A DNA stretch of 64,000 bases, taken from positions 1,054,001 to 1,118,000 of the forward strand of contig NZ_SODM01000001.1 of the NCBI RefSeq assembly GCF_004368785.1. The letters run 5' to 3'. This DNA comes from Flavobacterium sp. 270 (GTDB lineage Bacteria > Bacteroidota > Bacteroidia > Flavobacteriales > Flavobacteriaceae). The translations under genes and the position numbers were made by a program. The notes beneath the pieces were generated by a model that saw only the letters and a list, made by a program, of their open reading frames with translations, was not told the origin of the DNA and searched no databases. Positions 26,407 through 34,886 of this stretch are shown here, one piece after another (the first letter of the stretch is position 1; every line of letters starts with the position of its first letter).

Positions 26407-26414
26407 CAAAATTA
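26407..26414 (-). promoter_or_regulatory. -7 element TAATTTTG for ltaE
   Basis: On the minus strand TAATTTTG fits TAnnTTTG, 31 bases before the ATG. Confidence 0.55.
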
Positions 26415-26525
26415 CGTATTAGTAGTAGTTATTCTGAGTAAGTTTCAGTAAATTTTAACTTGCACATTTCTACACACCAAATTAACGTAATAATTATAAA
26501 AAACATATAAAACTAGTATTAATTT

Positions 26526-27624
26526 ATGACAACAACCGAACAAATAAAAGGTATTGTGGAGCGCCTTGGTGCGTTGAGGAGGTATCTTTGACGTTGATGC
26601 CAAACTAATTGAAATTGCTAACGAGGAAGAAAAAACCTTTGCACCCGATTTTTGGAACAATGCGAAAGAAGCCGAACTTATTGTAAAAAACCTTCGAAAC
26701 AAGAAAAAATGGATTGAAGATTACAATAAAGCGATCGAGCTGACGGACGAATTGCAATTGGCGTATGATTTTTATAAAGAAGGGGAACTTTCTGCAGAAG
26801 AATTAAGCGAGCATTATAATACAACTGAATCTCATATCGAGAACATCGAATTTAAAAACATGCTTTCTGACGAAGGTGACAGTTTGAGTGCAGTTGTACA
26901 AATTACTGCCGGAGCCGGTGGTACTGAAAGCTGTGACTGGGCGGGAATGCTGATGCGTATGTACATGATGTGGGGCGAAAGTTATGGCTATAAAATAAAA
27001 GAACTTAACTTTCAGGAAGGTGATGTTGCCGGAATTAAAACCGTAACTTTAGAATTTGAAGGCGATTATTCTTTTGGATATTTAAAAGGAGAAAATGGTG
27101 TACACCGATTAGTGCGTATTTCACCTTTTGATAGTAATGCAAAACGTCATACATCATTTGTATCTGTTTATGTTTATCCGCTTGTGGATGATAGTATCGA
27201 AATTGACATTAATCCTGCCGATATCGAAATTACAACTTCACGCTCGAGTGGTGCCGGTGGACAGAATGTGAACAAGGTTGAAACTAAAGTACAATTGGTA
27301 CACAAACCAACCGGAATTCAGATTCAGTGTTCAGAAACACGTTCGCAGCAAGATAACAGACAACGTGCCATGCAGATGTTACGTTCTCAGTTATACGAAA
27401 TTGAATTAAAAAAACAACAGGCACAACGCGCTGATATCGAAGCCGGAAAAATGAAAATCGAATGGGGTTCGCAGATTCGTAACTACGTAATGCAGCCTTA
27501 TAAATTAGTAAAAGATGTTCGTACAGGTTACGAAACCAGTGATGTTGACGGTGTTATGAACGGAAATATTGATCCTTTCCTAAAAGCATTTTTAATGATG
27601 ATGGGACAAAAAGAGGAAGAATAA
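26526..27624 (+). CDS. prfB: Peptide chain release factor 2, programmed +1 frameshift
   Basis: RF2 reads UAA and UGA. The gene begins ATG 26526 and encodes [20 protein letters not shown] and L, then meets an in-frame TGA at 26589. Shifting +1 (skipping T 26589) continues as [13 protein letters not shown] and runs to the TAA at 27622, giving 365 residues. The catalytic [16 protein letters not shown] (GGQ motif) is in the second frame, and SGAGGQ is intact. Downstream start codons such as the TTG at 26752 are not the true start. The frameshift makes RF2 adjust its own level: low RF2 lets ribosomes pause at TGA and shift. Confidence 0.95.
26577..26592 (+). promoter_or_regulatory. prfB programmed frameshift site
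   Basis: AGGAGG (26577-26582), TAT spacer, then CTT TGA C. This matches the classical site of E. coli prfB in which a Shine-Dalgarno-like hexamer three bases upstream of the CTT slippery codon pushes the ribosome into the +1 frame at UGA. Confidence 0.95.
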
Positions 27625-28479
27625 ATGAATAAATATCTTAAAGGCTGTTTCTTTTTTATCGGGACTATAATTTTAATTTTTGCCCTGATAATAGGCCAAT
27701 TTTTCTGGTCGTCTTATAACAAAAGAAAAAATGCCGAAATTGATTCAATAAAATATTCAAAAGAATGTGATTCTAATGATTCAATTACCGAACAGCCTGA
27801 GATTTCATTTATAAGCTTCAAAAAAACAGAACTCAGTCCTCTAAAGTTTCAAATACTAAGAGATGGAAAATTCATTCAGGATACTGTAATTACAAATGAT
27901 TTTACAAAAGCCAAATACGATCCAGATTATAAGCATGTAGTTATTCCTTATAAGATTTTTCTAAAAACAGATACAATTGTTGTAACCACAAAAAATAAAT
28001 TAATCTATTACATTTCCGGTTATCATCATTATGCTTATTTGCATTACGGCATGTTTGGTTATTTAGGAAGTCATGACTGTAGATTTTCTGACAATCCTAC
28101 AATCAATAATCAGGTTTTTTCAAGCGCGGTACTTATTAGAGAATACGGCTGGATTAACCCTGAAATATCAAAACATATAAAGAAAATAAGTGTATCTGAT
28201 AGCGTCGAATACTATAGTTTTGCTAAAAAATGCAAGATAAAAATAAAAGATACTGAACGGATTCTAAAGGAGAAAAGAAAAAATCAGGTTTTAAGATCTA
28301 CCTCAATCGATGGATTTGAAGTTGGGCCGGCAAATAGTTACTACGTATTTGGCGAAGAAACAGAATCAGGAACACTTCCCGATGATTTAGTTCCCAGAAA
28401 TCTTAAGCGTTATGTAATTAAAATAAATTGTGAAACCGGAGAATACAAACGTTATGCAAATTATCCTTTTGAGAATTAA
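27625..28479 (+). CDS. Hypothetical membrane-anchored protein, 284 aa
   Basis: Not recognised. It has one N-terminal transmembrane helix (about residues 8-30, CFFFIGTIILIFALIIGQFF) and a soluble domain presumably outside the cytoplasm. The ATG begins on the base directly after the prfB stop (TAA then ATG), so the two genes are likely cotranscribed and coupled. The soluble part has mixed strand patterns (FKILRDGKFIQ-like LKFQILRDGKFIQ, VVIPYKIFLKTDTIVV). No catalytic motif was seen. Another domain family may emerge with profile searches. Confidence 0.65.
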   Translation: MNKYLKGCFFFIGTIILIFALIIGQFFWSSYNKRKNAEIDSIKYSKECDSNDSITEQPEISFISFKKTELSPLKFQILRDGKFIQDTVITNDFTKAKYDPDYKHVVIPYKIFLKTDTIVVTTKNKLIYYISGYHHYAYLHYGMFGYLGSHDCRFSDNPTINNQVFSSAVLIREYGWINPEISKHIKKISVSDSVEYYSFAKKCKIKIKDTERILKEKRKNQVLRSTSIDGFEVGPANSYYVFGEETESGTLPDDLVPRNLKRYVIKINCETGEYKRYANYPFEN

Positions 28480-28528
28480 GTTTTAAATTAAAGTTAGTAT
28501 CTTTATTACTATACAAAAATACATCGTT

Positions 28529-28975
28529 ATGATAAAATGGGCCGACATTATACATTTTTCTAATAAAGGAAATCCAATTCCTGATAAAAGAGTCGAAAAA
28601 ACAGAAGCAGAATGGAAACAGCTTTTAACTCCCGAAGAATTTCAGGTAACACGGCTAAAAGGTACAGAAAGATCTTTTAGTTCTGAATTGTGCAGTTTAT
28701 TTGATCCGGGAATTTACGAATGTAAATGCTGTGGTACTGTACTTTTTGATGCCAGCGAAAAATTTGAGTCTGGAACAGGATGGCCGTCTTTTACACAGCC
28801 ATTAAAAGAAAATGCAATTGCTTACCATGCCGATAAATCATACGGAATGATTCGTGTTGAGGTTGTCTGCAATACCTGCGATGCACATTTAGGACACGTT
28901 TTTCCTGATGGTCCAGAACCAAGTGGTTTGCGTTACTGTATTAATGCTGTTTCTCTTTCTAAAATAAAAGAGTAA
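28529..28975 (+). CDS. msrB: Peptide-methionine (R)-S-oxide reductase
   Basis: Reduces the R epimer of methionine sulfoxide in proteins. 148 residues with zinc-binding pairs CKCCG and CNTCDAHLGHVF, the substrate region ESGTGWPSFTQP, and catalytic Cys in GLRYCINAVSL near the C terminus. No signal peptide, so cytosolic. It is a stand-alone MsrB (no MsrA fusion), 49 bases after the previous gene and followed by a clear terminator. Confidence 0.93.
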   Translation: MIKWADIIHFSNKGNPIPDKRVEKTEAEWKQLLTPEEFQVTRLKGTERSFSSELCSLFDPGIYECKCCGTVLFDASEKFESGTGWPSFTQPLKENAIAYHADKSYGMIRVEVVCNTCDAHLGHVFPDGPEPSGLRYCINAVSLSKIKE

Positions 28976-28998
28976 GTAAGTTAATTTAAAAATATTTC

Positions 28999-29036
28999 AA
29001 AAAGCGATTCCTTTACAAAAGCGAATCGCTTTTTTG
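28999..29036 (+). terminator. Terminator after msrB
   Basis: The 12-bp stem AAAAAGCGATTC (28999-29010) with GAATCGCTTTTT (29023-29034) is followed by T-rich sequence. Confidence 0.85.
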
Positions 29037-29634
29037 TTTTAAGTCAATTAATAACCAGAATTTAGCTTTGGATATCGCTTGCTTTCTCTTCAACAAAAAA
29101 AGCATTGCTAGAATTTATCTTACTAATTATTCCCTTATAAAAATCAAATTCATAACATTTAACTAAAAACCATTTTTTACTCCTATTTCATCCAAGAAGT
29201 TTAGTCGGAAAGAATAAAAAAAGCACATTAAAGGAAATTCATACCAAAATTAACAATAATACGAATTCATTGTCTTAGTTTCTTACTTTTTCAAAGAACA
29301 AAAGCAACAAATACAGCCTCTAAAGTCTTACAATTACAATTTAAAAAAAGACATATTATAATGATAATCAATAAAGTATGCATGCATAATACTCTATTGT
29401 GAAAAGAAGTTTTAAACCTACAAATGACATATTTAAATGAAAAATCGAATGTTAACAGAAGTTCTAAATATTAGAAAAGAGTTAAAAAATTAATACATTT
29501 AATGTTAAATTTGTAATATTTAAACTATTATTTAAAATTATATCTAAAAAACTTGAAAATAAGATTAGGTAATTCAAATCTAATTTATTTTATTTGGTGA
29601 AAATTAGTTCCCTAAATCAATTTAATTCCAGTCA
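29037..29634. other. 598-base AT-rich gap, no gene seen
   Basis: No frame of useful length on either strand and no clear hairpin. A possible -7 element TAAATTTG lies at 29506-29513, about 120 bases before lpxD. The region may hold an untranslated leader or a decayed gene, but nothing can be supported. Confidence 0.5.
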
Positions 29635-30633
29635 ATGAAATCCTATTCAATTCAAGAAATTAATGAAGTTATACAAGGTGAAATTTATGGCACAACATCA
29701 CAATGTATAACTGCAACAGAGCAATTAGAAAAAGCAACAACTTCCGAAATTTCGTTTATAGGAAACAAAAAATATGAAAAATACTGGGAATCTTCAAAAG
29801 CTTCTATAGCAGTAGTTAATGAAGATATTTCTATTGAACCAGGAGACAATCGTGCGTTTATTAAAGTAAAAAATGCTGATTTGGCCATGTCTCAAATTCT
29901 AGCACTATTTGCACCTCCTGCACCATTATTTCACAACCATATTCACAGAACTGCTGTAATAGACGAAACTGCTGTTATTGGCGAAGGCGCCCGTATTGGA
30001 GCAAACTGCTACATCGGTCCAAAAGCTGAAATTGGAGCTAATGCAACAATTTATCCTAATGTAACGATTTTAGACGAATCTACTATCGGAAAAAATACTG
30101 TGATTTGGTCAGGAACTGTAGTTCGTGAGCGTTGTCATATTGGTAACGATTGTATCATTCATCCAAATGCAACAATTGGAGCTGACGGATTTGGATTCCG
30201 TCCTTGTAAAGAAAAAGGTTTGGTAAAAATTCCACAAATTGGAAATGTAATCATCGGAAACGGAGTCGAAATTGGTGCAAACACTTGTGTTGACCGTGGT
30301 AAATTTAGCTCGACTATCTTAGGAGATGGATGTAAAATTGATAATTTAGTTCAAATTGGACATAATAGTAAATTGGGTAAATTCTGTATCATGGCAGGAA
30401 ACAGCGGTTTGGCTGGTTCTGTAACTTTAGGAAACGGAGTTATTATTGGCGGAAGCGCTTCTATAAAGGACCACACTACAATTGGCGACGGCGCTGTTGT
30501 TGGAGCCGGATCTGGAGTTGTTGGCGATGTTCCTGCAGGGAAAACCATGCTGGGTTATCCGGCTGTTGAAGCTCGTGATGCTCTAAAACAATGGGCGATT
30601 TTAAAAAGAATGGTTTGTGATTCTAAAAAATAG
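29635..30633 (+). CDS. lpxD: UDP-3-O-acylglucosamine N-acyltransferase (LpxD family)
   Basis: Adds the second 3-hydroxyacyl chain to UDP-3-O-acyl-glucosamine in lipid A synthesis, in the cytosol at the inner membrane. 332 residues: the N-terminal uridine-binding domain (about 1-100, FIGNKKYEKYW), then a left-handed beta helix of hexapeptide repeats (AVIDETAVIGEGARIGANCY, GADGFGFRP), the catalytic His in VQIGHNSKLG, and the C-terminal helix LKQWAILKRM. In this phylum the fatZ-lpxA genes usually sit elsewhere; here lpxD is alone. Its stop codon is the first base group of a tandem repeat. Confidence 0.88.
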   Translation: MKSYSIQEINEVIQGEIYGTTSQCITATEQLEKATTSEISFIGNKKYEKYWESSKASIAVVNEDISIEPGDNRAFIKVKNADLAMSQILALFAPPAPLFHNHIHRTAVIDETAVIGEGARIGANCYIGPKAEIGANATIYPNVTILDESTIGKNTVIWSGTVVRERCHIGNDCIIHPNATIGADGFGFRPCKEKGLVKIPQIGNVIIGNGVEIGANTCVDRGKFSSTILGDGCKIDNLVQIGHNSKLGKFCIMAGNSGLAGSVTLGNGVIIGGSASIKDHTTIGDGAVVGAGSGVVGDVPAGKTMLGYPAVEARDALKQWAILKRMVCDSKK

Positions 30634-30730
30634 ATTCTTAGATTCTTAGATTCTTAGATTCTTAGATTCTTAGATTCTTAGATTCTTAGATTCTTAGATT
30701 CTTAGATTCTTAGATTCTTAGATTCTTAGA
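30631..30730. repeat. Tandem repeat of TAGATTCT, 12.5 copies
   Basis: The 8-base unit TAGATTCT is repeated without interruption for 100 bases. The first unit begins with the lpxD stop codon TAG itself. The array ends just before the hairpin at 30732. Perfect short repeats of this length are prone to slippage, so copy number probably varies between isolates. Confidence 0.95.
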
Positions 30731-30731
30731 T

Positions 30732-30763
30732 AAAAAAGCAGAAGCTGTTGCTTCTGCTTTTTT
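30732..30763. terminator. Bidirectional terminator between lpxD and the minus-strand operon
   Basis: Perfect 14-bp stem AAAAAAGCAGAAGC (30732-30745) with GCTTCTGCTTTTTT (30750-30763) and a TGTT loop, with A/T runs on both sides. Confidence 0.9.
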
Positions 30764-30765
30764 GT

Positions 30766-30972
30766 TTATAATGCTTCGCATTCGAAGCCTGTGATTTTCA
30801 TTAAAATTATAATCTCTTTTATAATATTATTTTCGGTTTCAAAACGCAGGATATTATCACAATCTTCCAGATCGAAATTCCATTTTGTTTTTGGAAATAA
30901 CCTATTCAATTTTGGAGAAACCTTTTTTACTTTCGAGATTGTATTGACATTTGTTTTAAATACTAAAACCAT
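30766..30972 (-). CDS. Small conserved hypothetical protein, 68 aa
   Basis: Compact soluble protein that begins MVLVFKTNVNTISKVKKVSP and continues PKTKWNFDLEDCDNILRFET. The pattern of strand, helix, strand, strand, helix suggests a ferredoxin-like fold similar to heavy-metal-associated domains but without their CxxC pair. It is the last gene of a minus-strand operon with two membrane proteins (17-base spacing). Function unknown. Confidence 0.65.
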   Translation of the reverse strand: MVLVFKTNVNTISKVKKVSPKLNRLFPKTKWNFDLEDCDNILRFETENNIIKEIIILMKITGFECEAL

Positions 30973-30989
30973 CGTTTTTTAAATTTATA

Positions 30990-31301
30990 TTATTCAGCCT
31001 TTATCTTACTCAGGATTTTATTGTCGATGTAGAAAGTTCCAAACGGAATTATACACGCCAAAAGCACTTTCCAGGTTGTATGTTTAAATTTCCAATTCTG
31101 CTCTACGCCTACACTTAAAGTATTAAAGATAAAAAGCAAAAACAAAGCGCCATGAATTGTTCCGATTGGACGCGTTAAAAAAGGCTGATTAAAAATATAT
31201 TTTAAAGGAACGGCTATAAAAAGTAAAGTAATAAGCGAAGTTCCTTCTAAAAAACCAATAATTCGTAATCTTCCGGTATTGGTAAGCAGTAAATTTTTCA
31301 T
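30990..31301 (-). CDS. DUF3817 membrane protein
   Basis: 103 residues, three predicted transmembrane helices (LRIIGFLEGTSLITLLFIAV at about 12-31, then near 45-63 and 75-92). The segment GRLRIIGFLEGTSLI and HGALFLLFIF match DUF3817, a family of small inner-membrane proteins of unknown role. Five bases separate it from the preceding gene, so they are cotranscribed. Confidence 0.8.
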   Translation of the reverse strand: MKNLLLTNTGRLRIIGFLEGTSLITLLFIAVPLKYIFNQPFLTRPIGTIHGALFLLFIFNTLSVGVEQNWKFKHTTWKVLLACIIPFGTFYIDNKILSKIKAE

Positions 31302-31306
31302 AATAA

Positions 31307-31765
31307 TTATCTAATATAAGGTCGGTTTGCAAGCGGTGAAAATGGCCACGGAATGGCTATAAAAATGAGAAATAAGGCAATGGAAAACCAAAAAAGCATG
31401 GTTCTGAATTTCTCTCTGTCTGTTTCTTTTCGTTTAGTCAAAGCAGAACCAATTGTAATAAAAACAATTGCCGTCAGCATTAATAAAATGTGGATTATTC
31501 CGAAGAAAGTAAAATCTAAATCCTGACTGGCTTCTTTAAAATTCTTCCAAAAATATTTAACTAAAGGACTTTGCACATAAACCAATATTCCAAAAATTAA
31601 CTGAATATGTGCAATCGTAGCCGTCCAATGCCGAATTAAATTATCTTTTTTGGTAAAAGACAATTGTTTTGAATAGCCTTTATAGGCGATGTAAATCGAG
31701 TATAATAAGCTCGCTAACACAAACCATCTGATAAGAGAATGGAAGAACAAAAGAGTTGAATACAT
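31307..31765 (-). CDS. Four-helix membrane protein, 152 aa
   Basis: Unnamed membrane protein with four hydrophobic segments (about 8-28, 47-66, 82-106 and 118-138) and histidines at helix starts (FFHSLIRW, RHWTATIAHIQLIFG, IIHILLM). The arrangement is reminiscent of cytochrome b561-like four-helix proteins, but no heme ligand pair can be assigned with certainty. First gene of the operon 31307-30990-30766. The 32-bp palindrome 30 bases upstream is likely its operator. Confidence 0.7.
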   Translation of the reverse strand: MYSTLLFFHSLIRWFVLASLLYSIYIAYKGYSKQLSFTKKDNLIRHWTATIAHIQLIFGILVYVQSPLVKYFWKNFKEASQDLDFTFFGIIHILLMLTAIVFITIGSALTKRKETDREKFRTMLFWFSIALFLIFIAIPWPFSPLANRPYIR

Positions 31766-31794
31766 TGCTTCTGGATTAAGTCAATGCAAATATA

Positions 31795-31826
31795 TTCAAA
31801 AACATACTAAGTAGTATGTTTTTGAA
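31795..31826. promoter_or_regulatory. 32-bp perfect palindrome, TetR operator candidate 1
   Basis: 15-base arms 31795-31809 (TTCAAAAACATACTA) and 31812-31826 are perfectly complementary around a 2-base centre. The inner ATACTA-N2-TAGTAT matches the site upstream of tetR (32430-32443). It lies between the tetR stop and the start of the membrane-protein operon. It could double as the tetR terminator. Confidence 0.75.
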
Positions 31827-31833
31827 TTGAAAT

Positions 31834-32424
31834 TTATTTCAAACCATTCAAATAATTCCTAAACTCTTTTAAATAAACGACATAGCAGGAATTATCATCC
31901 TGAAGTTTTCCGAAATTCCGAATTCCCCAATAGCCAGACATCATAAAAAAAGCAACTTGTCTGCCATTTACATCTTTTCTTATCAATCCAGAATCCTGTC
32001 CTTTTATAACCGCTTTTTCGATATTTTCTATCCATAGATTTACAAGTTCAGAAAGTGCCTGGCTGAATTTAGTATTCCAGGGTGTCATTTCCTGCGTTAG
32101 ATTTCCAACCGGACATCCGTATTTTACCTGCAAAAAAGGATCTTCAAGCAACAAATAAGAAATCATATTGTAAAAATCATCGATTGGATTTACGGAACTT
32201 TTTGCCGGATTTATAAAACTTTCCAGCATTGTTGGTCGTAGGATTTCATCAATAATCGCGATTCCCATTTCATCTTTATTTTTAAAATGGTAATAAAAAG
32301 CCCCTTTTGTAACCTGCGTATTGGCAATAATATCATCAATGCTAGTGGTCTGATATCCTTTAGAATAAATCAATTCAAAAGCTTTATTAAGAATCGTAAG
32401 TCGTGTATTGGCTGCTTTAGACAT
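31834..32424 (-). CDS. TetR/AcrR family transcriptional regulator
   Basis: 196 residues with the N-terminal helix-turn-helix (ILNKAFELIYSKGYQTTSID, then VTKGAFYYHFKNKDEMG, about 8-53) and a variable ligand-binding domain ending in a helix with YLKEFRNYLNGLK. The inducer is unknown. Matching palindromes flank the gene on both sides, which suggests repression of itself and of the downstream membrane-protein operon. The site at 32430 begins five bases upstream of the ATG. Confidence 0.9.
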   Translation of the reverse strand: MSKAANTRLTILNKAFELIYSKGYQTTSIDDIIANTQVTKGAFYYHFKNKDEMGIAIIDEILRPTMLESFINPAKSSVNPIDDFYNMISYLLLEDPFLQVKYGCPVGNLTQEMTPWNTKFSQALSELVNLWIENIEKAVIKGQDSGLIRKDVNGRQVAFFMMSGYWGIRNFGKLQDDNSCYVVYLKEFRNYLNGLK

Positions 32425-32429
32425 AAAAA

Positions 32430-32443
32430 ATACTAATTAGTAT
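32430..32443. promoter_or_regulatory. TetR operator candidate 2
   Basis: ATACTAATTAGTAT: the same 6-base arms and 2-base centre as operator 1, directly before the tetR start codon, where binding would block its transcription. Confidence 0.7.
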
Positions 32444-32600
32444 GAAAAAACAAATTAAAGCAAAAAAAAGGACTTAACACTAACAGCCCAATTTTAGAAT
32501 TGATTACTAAAAAGTATCTATTTAAAAATTCAGGAATCTCATTTATTTCAATTGATTTTGTAAATTAGCCAAGACTATTTTGTAAAAACATCAATTTCTT

Positions 32601-34229
32601 ATGGATTTAAACTTCAATAAAAACGAAGATCACAATAAACTATTACTTTCTGATTTAAAACTAAAATTTGCCAAAGTAAAATTGGGCGGAGGCGAAAAAC
32701 GTATTGCAAAACTTCATGGCGAAGGAAAAATGACAGCCCGCGAACGTATTGCTTATTTATTGGACGAAAATTCTAAAAGCATCGAAATTGGTGGTTTTGC
32801 CGGAGAAGGAATGTATGCCGAACACGGCGGTTGTCCGTCTGGCGGCGTAGTTGTAAAAATAGGATACATAAAAGGAAAACAATGTATTGTAGTCGCAAAT
32901 GATGCTACTGTAAAAGCCGGTGCCTGGTTCCCGATTACGGGAAAGAAAAATTTACGCGCTCAGGAAATTGCAATGGAAAACAGACTGCCAATTATCTATT
33001 TGGTTGACAGCGCTGGGGTTTATCTTCCGATGCAGGATGAAATTTTTCCTGATAAGGAACACTTCGGACGCATTTTTAGAAATAATGCTCAAATGAGCAG
33101 TATGGGAATTACGCAGATTGCGGCCGTAATGGGAAGCTGTGTTGCCGGCGGTGCTTATCTGCCTATCATGAGCGACGAAGCACTGATTGTAGATAAAACA
33201 GGAAGTATTTTCCTTGCCGGAAGTTATTTGGTAAAAGCCGCCATTGGCGAAACTATTGATAATGAAACTTTAGGCGGTGCAACAACACATTGCGAAATTT
33301 CGGGCGTTACAGATTATAAAGCAAAAGATGATAAAGATGCTTTAGATAAAATAAAAAACATTGTAGATAAAATTGGCGATTTTGATAAAGCAGGTTACAG
33401 CCGAATTAAAGCCGAAAAACCTGCTCTGGAACCAAAAGATATATACGGAATCCTGCCGAAAGCCAGAAACGAACAATACGATATGATGGAAATCATTAAT
33501 CGTTTGGTTGACAATTCAGAATTTGAAGCGTATAAAGAAGGTTACGGACAATCTTTAATTACAGGTTACGCCAGAATCGACGGCTGGGCAGTTGGTATTG
33601 TGGCCAATCAGCGAAAAGTGGTAAAAACCAAAAAGGGCGAAATGCAGTTTGGCGGTGTTATTTATTCTGACAGTGCCGACAAAGCAACGCGTTTTATTGC
33701 CAATTGCAACCAGAAAAAAATTCCTTTGGTATTTGTACAAGATGTAACCGGTTTTATGGTTGGATCAAAATCAGAACATGGCGGTATTATTAAGGATGGT
33801 GCCAAAATGGTAAATGCCGTAAGTAATTCTGTAGTTCCAAAATTTACTGTTATTGTCGGAAACTCTTATGGCGCAGGAAATTATGCCATGTGCGGAAAAG
33901 CTTATGATCCGAGATTAATTTTCGCATGGCCAAGTGCAGAATTGGCGGTAATGGGCGGTACTCAGGCTGCAAAAGTGTTAGCACAAATTGAAGCTTCTTC
34001 GCTTAAAGCGAAAGGAGAAATCGTTGATGAAGCCAAAGAAGCAGAATTATTCAATAAAATAAAAGCGCGTTACGACGAGCAGACTTCACCGTATTATGCT
34101 GCTTCGAGATTATGGACCGATGCTATTATTGATCCTCTGGATACAAGAACCTGGATCTCAATGGGAATCGAAGCTGCCAACCACGCTCCTATCACAAAAC
34201 CTTTTAATCTGGGTGTAATTCAGGTATAG
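32601..34229 (+). CDS. Acyl-CoA carboxylase beta subunit (carboxyltransferase)
   Basis: 542 residues, the usual length. Carboxyltransferase domains are seen in order: KLHGEGKMTARERIAYLLD, GGFAGEGMYAEHGGCPSGGVV, YLVDSAGVYLPMQDE, AAVMGSCVAGGAYLPIMSDE, then the second half with VFVQDVTGFMVGSKSE, VVPKFTVIVGNSYGAGNYAM and FAWPSAELAVMGG. The SGVTD and AGVYLP features resemble methylcrotonyl-CoA carboxylase beta more than propionyl-CoA carboxylase. No biotin carboxylase subunit gene is adjacent, so the partner is elsewhere. Substrate remains uncertain. Confidence 0.88.
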   Translation: MDLNFNKNEDHNKLLLSDLKLKFAKVKLGGGEKRIAKLHGEGKMTARERIAYLLDENSKSIEIGGFAGEGMYAEHGGCPSGGVVVKIGYIKGKQCIVVANDATVKAGAWFPITGKKNLRAQEIAMENRLPIIYLVDSAGVYLPMQDEIFPDKEHFGRIFRNNAQMSSMGITQIAAVMGSCVAGGAYLPIMSDEALIVDKTGSIFLAGSYLVKAAIGETIDNETLGGATTHCEISGVTDYKAKDDKDALDKIKNIVDKIGDFDKAGYSRIKAEKPALEPKDIYGILPKARNEQYDMMEIINRLVDNSEFEAYKEGYGQSLITGYARIDGWAVGIVANQRKVVKTKKGEMQFGGVIYSDSADKATRFIANCNQKKIPLVFVQDVTGFMVGSKSEHGGIIKDGAKMVNAVSNSVVPKFTVIVGNSYGAGNYAMCGKAYDPRLIFAWPSAELAVMGGTQAAKVLAQIEASSLKAKGEIVDEAKEAELFNKIKARYDEQTSPYYAASRLWTDAIIDPLDTRTWISMGIEAANHAPITKPFNLGVIQV

Positions 34230-34353
34230 ATTCTAAAATTAACAAACGCGTTAAAAATTTAGTAAAAAACTCATTTTCAGTGACATAAAATTAAATATAT
34301 CATAAAAAGTTAGTAACTTTATTATGAATAATTTTTTAATCAAATGTAGTATC

Positions 34354-34776
34354 ATGGAAAATGTAAAAAGTTTGAATAAATGGGCAAATTCGCACACTTA
34401 TTTACCAGTAGATTTGGTACGTATTGTTTTGGGTGTTTTTTTATTTATGAAAGGTGTTTCGTTTGTCACCAACGTACAATACCTGCATGATTTAATTTCT
34501 CCAATCGATCAGTTTGGCGGCGGTATGTTTTTATTGCATTACATCGCTCCTGCACACATGATTGGCGGTATAATGATTGTTTTTGGATTACTCACCCGTT
34601 GGGCAATTGCAGCGCAGTTGCCAGTGCTATTTGGTGCAGTCCTTATAAATTTTATGGGACATATGCATTCTGAAAGCTTAATTTTAGCACTCGTAGTTTT
34701 ATGCGTTTGCATTTTCTTCTTATTTTACGGAGGTGGAAAACACTCAGCAGATTACTACTTTAAAATGCAGCAATAA
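34354..34776 (+). CDS. DoxX family membrane protein
   Basis: 140 residues from the ATG at 34354; the ATG at 34324 adds ten residues not typical for the family. Four helices: PVDLVRIVLGVFLFMKGVSF, APAHMIGGIMIVFGLL, LPVLFGAVLINFMG and ILALVVLCVCIFFLFYGGG. DoxX-like proteins are small quinone- or redox-related membrane proteins of unclear role. Monocistronic; a hairpin follows. Confidence 0.8.
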   Translation: MENVKSLNKWANSHTYLPVDLVRIVLGVFLFMKGVSFVTNVQYLHDLISPIDQFGGGMFLLHYIAPAHMIGGIMIVFGLLTRWAIAAQLPVLFGAVLINFMGHMHSESLILALVVLCVCIFFLFYGGGKHSADYYFKMQQ

Positions 34777-34781
34777 AAAAA

Positions 34782-34810
34782 TTATCCTCAACTTAAAAAG
34801 TTGAGGATAA
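34782..34810. terminator. Hairpin after the DoxX gene
   Basis: The 13-bp stem TTATCCTCAACTT (34782-34794) pairs with AAGTTGAGGATAA (34798-34810). The T run is stronger on the minus-strand side than downstream of the plus-strand gene, so terminator polarity is unclear. Confidence 0.6.
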
Positions 34811-34886
34811 AAATCAGCATTTTTTAGAATGTTAATTAATTCTTTAAAATTTCGTTTTTTCTGTTTTATGAGCTAAATTCGCCACC

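Noticed and set aside
26526..26591. prfB as a disrupted gene
   Set aside because: The in-frame TGA is part of the standard programmed frameshift signal, not a mutation.
26445..26702. 85-codon minus-strand frame at the prfB start
   Set aside because: Antisense to the N-terminal part of prfB, whose frameshifted reading explains the sequence fully.
30631..30730. CRISPR array
   Set aside because: The repeat is only 8 bases and has no spacers; it is a simple tandem repeat.
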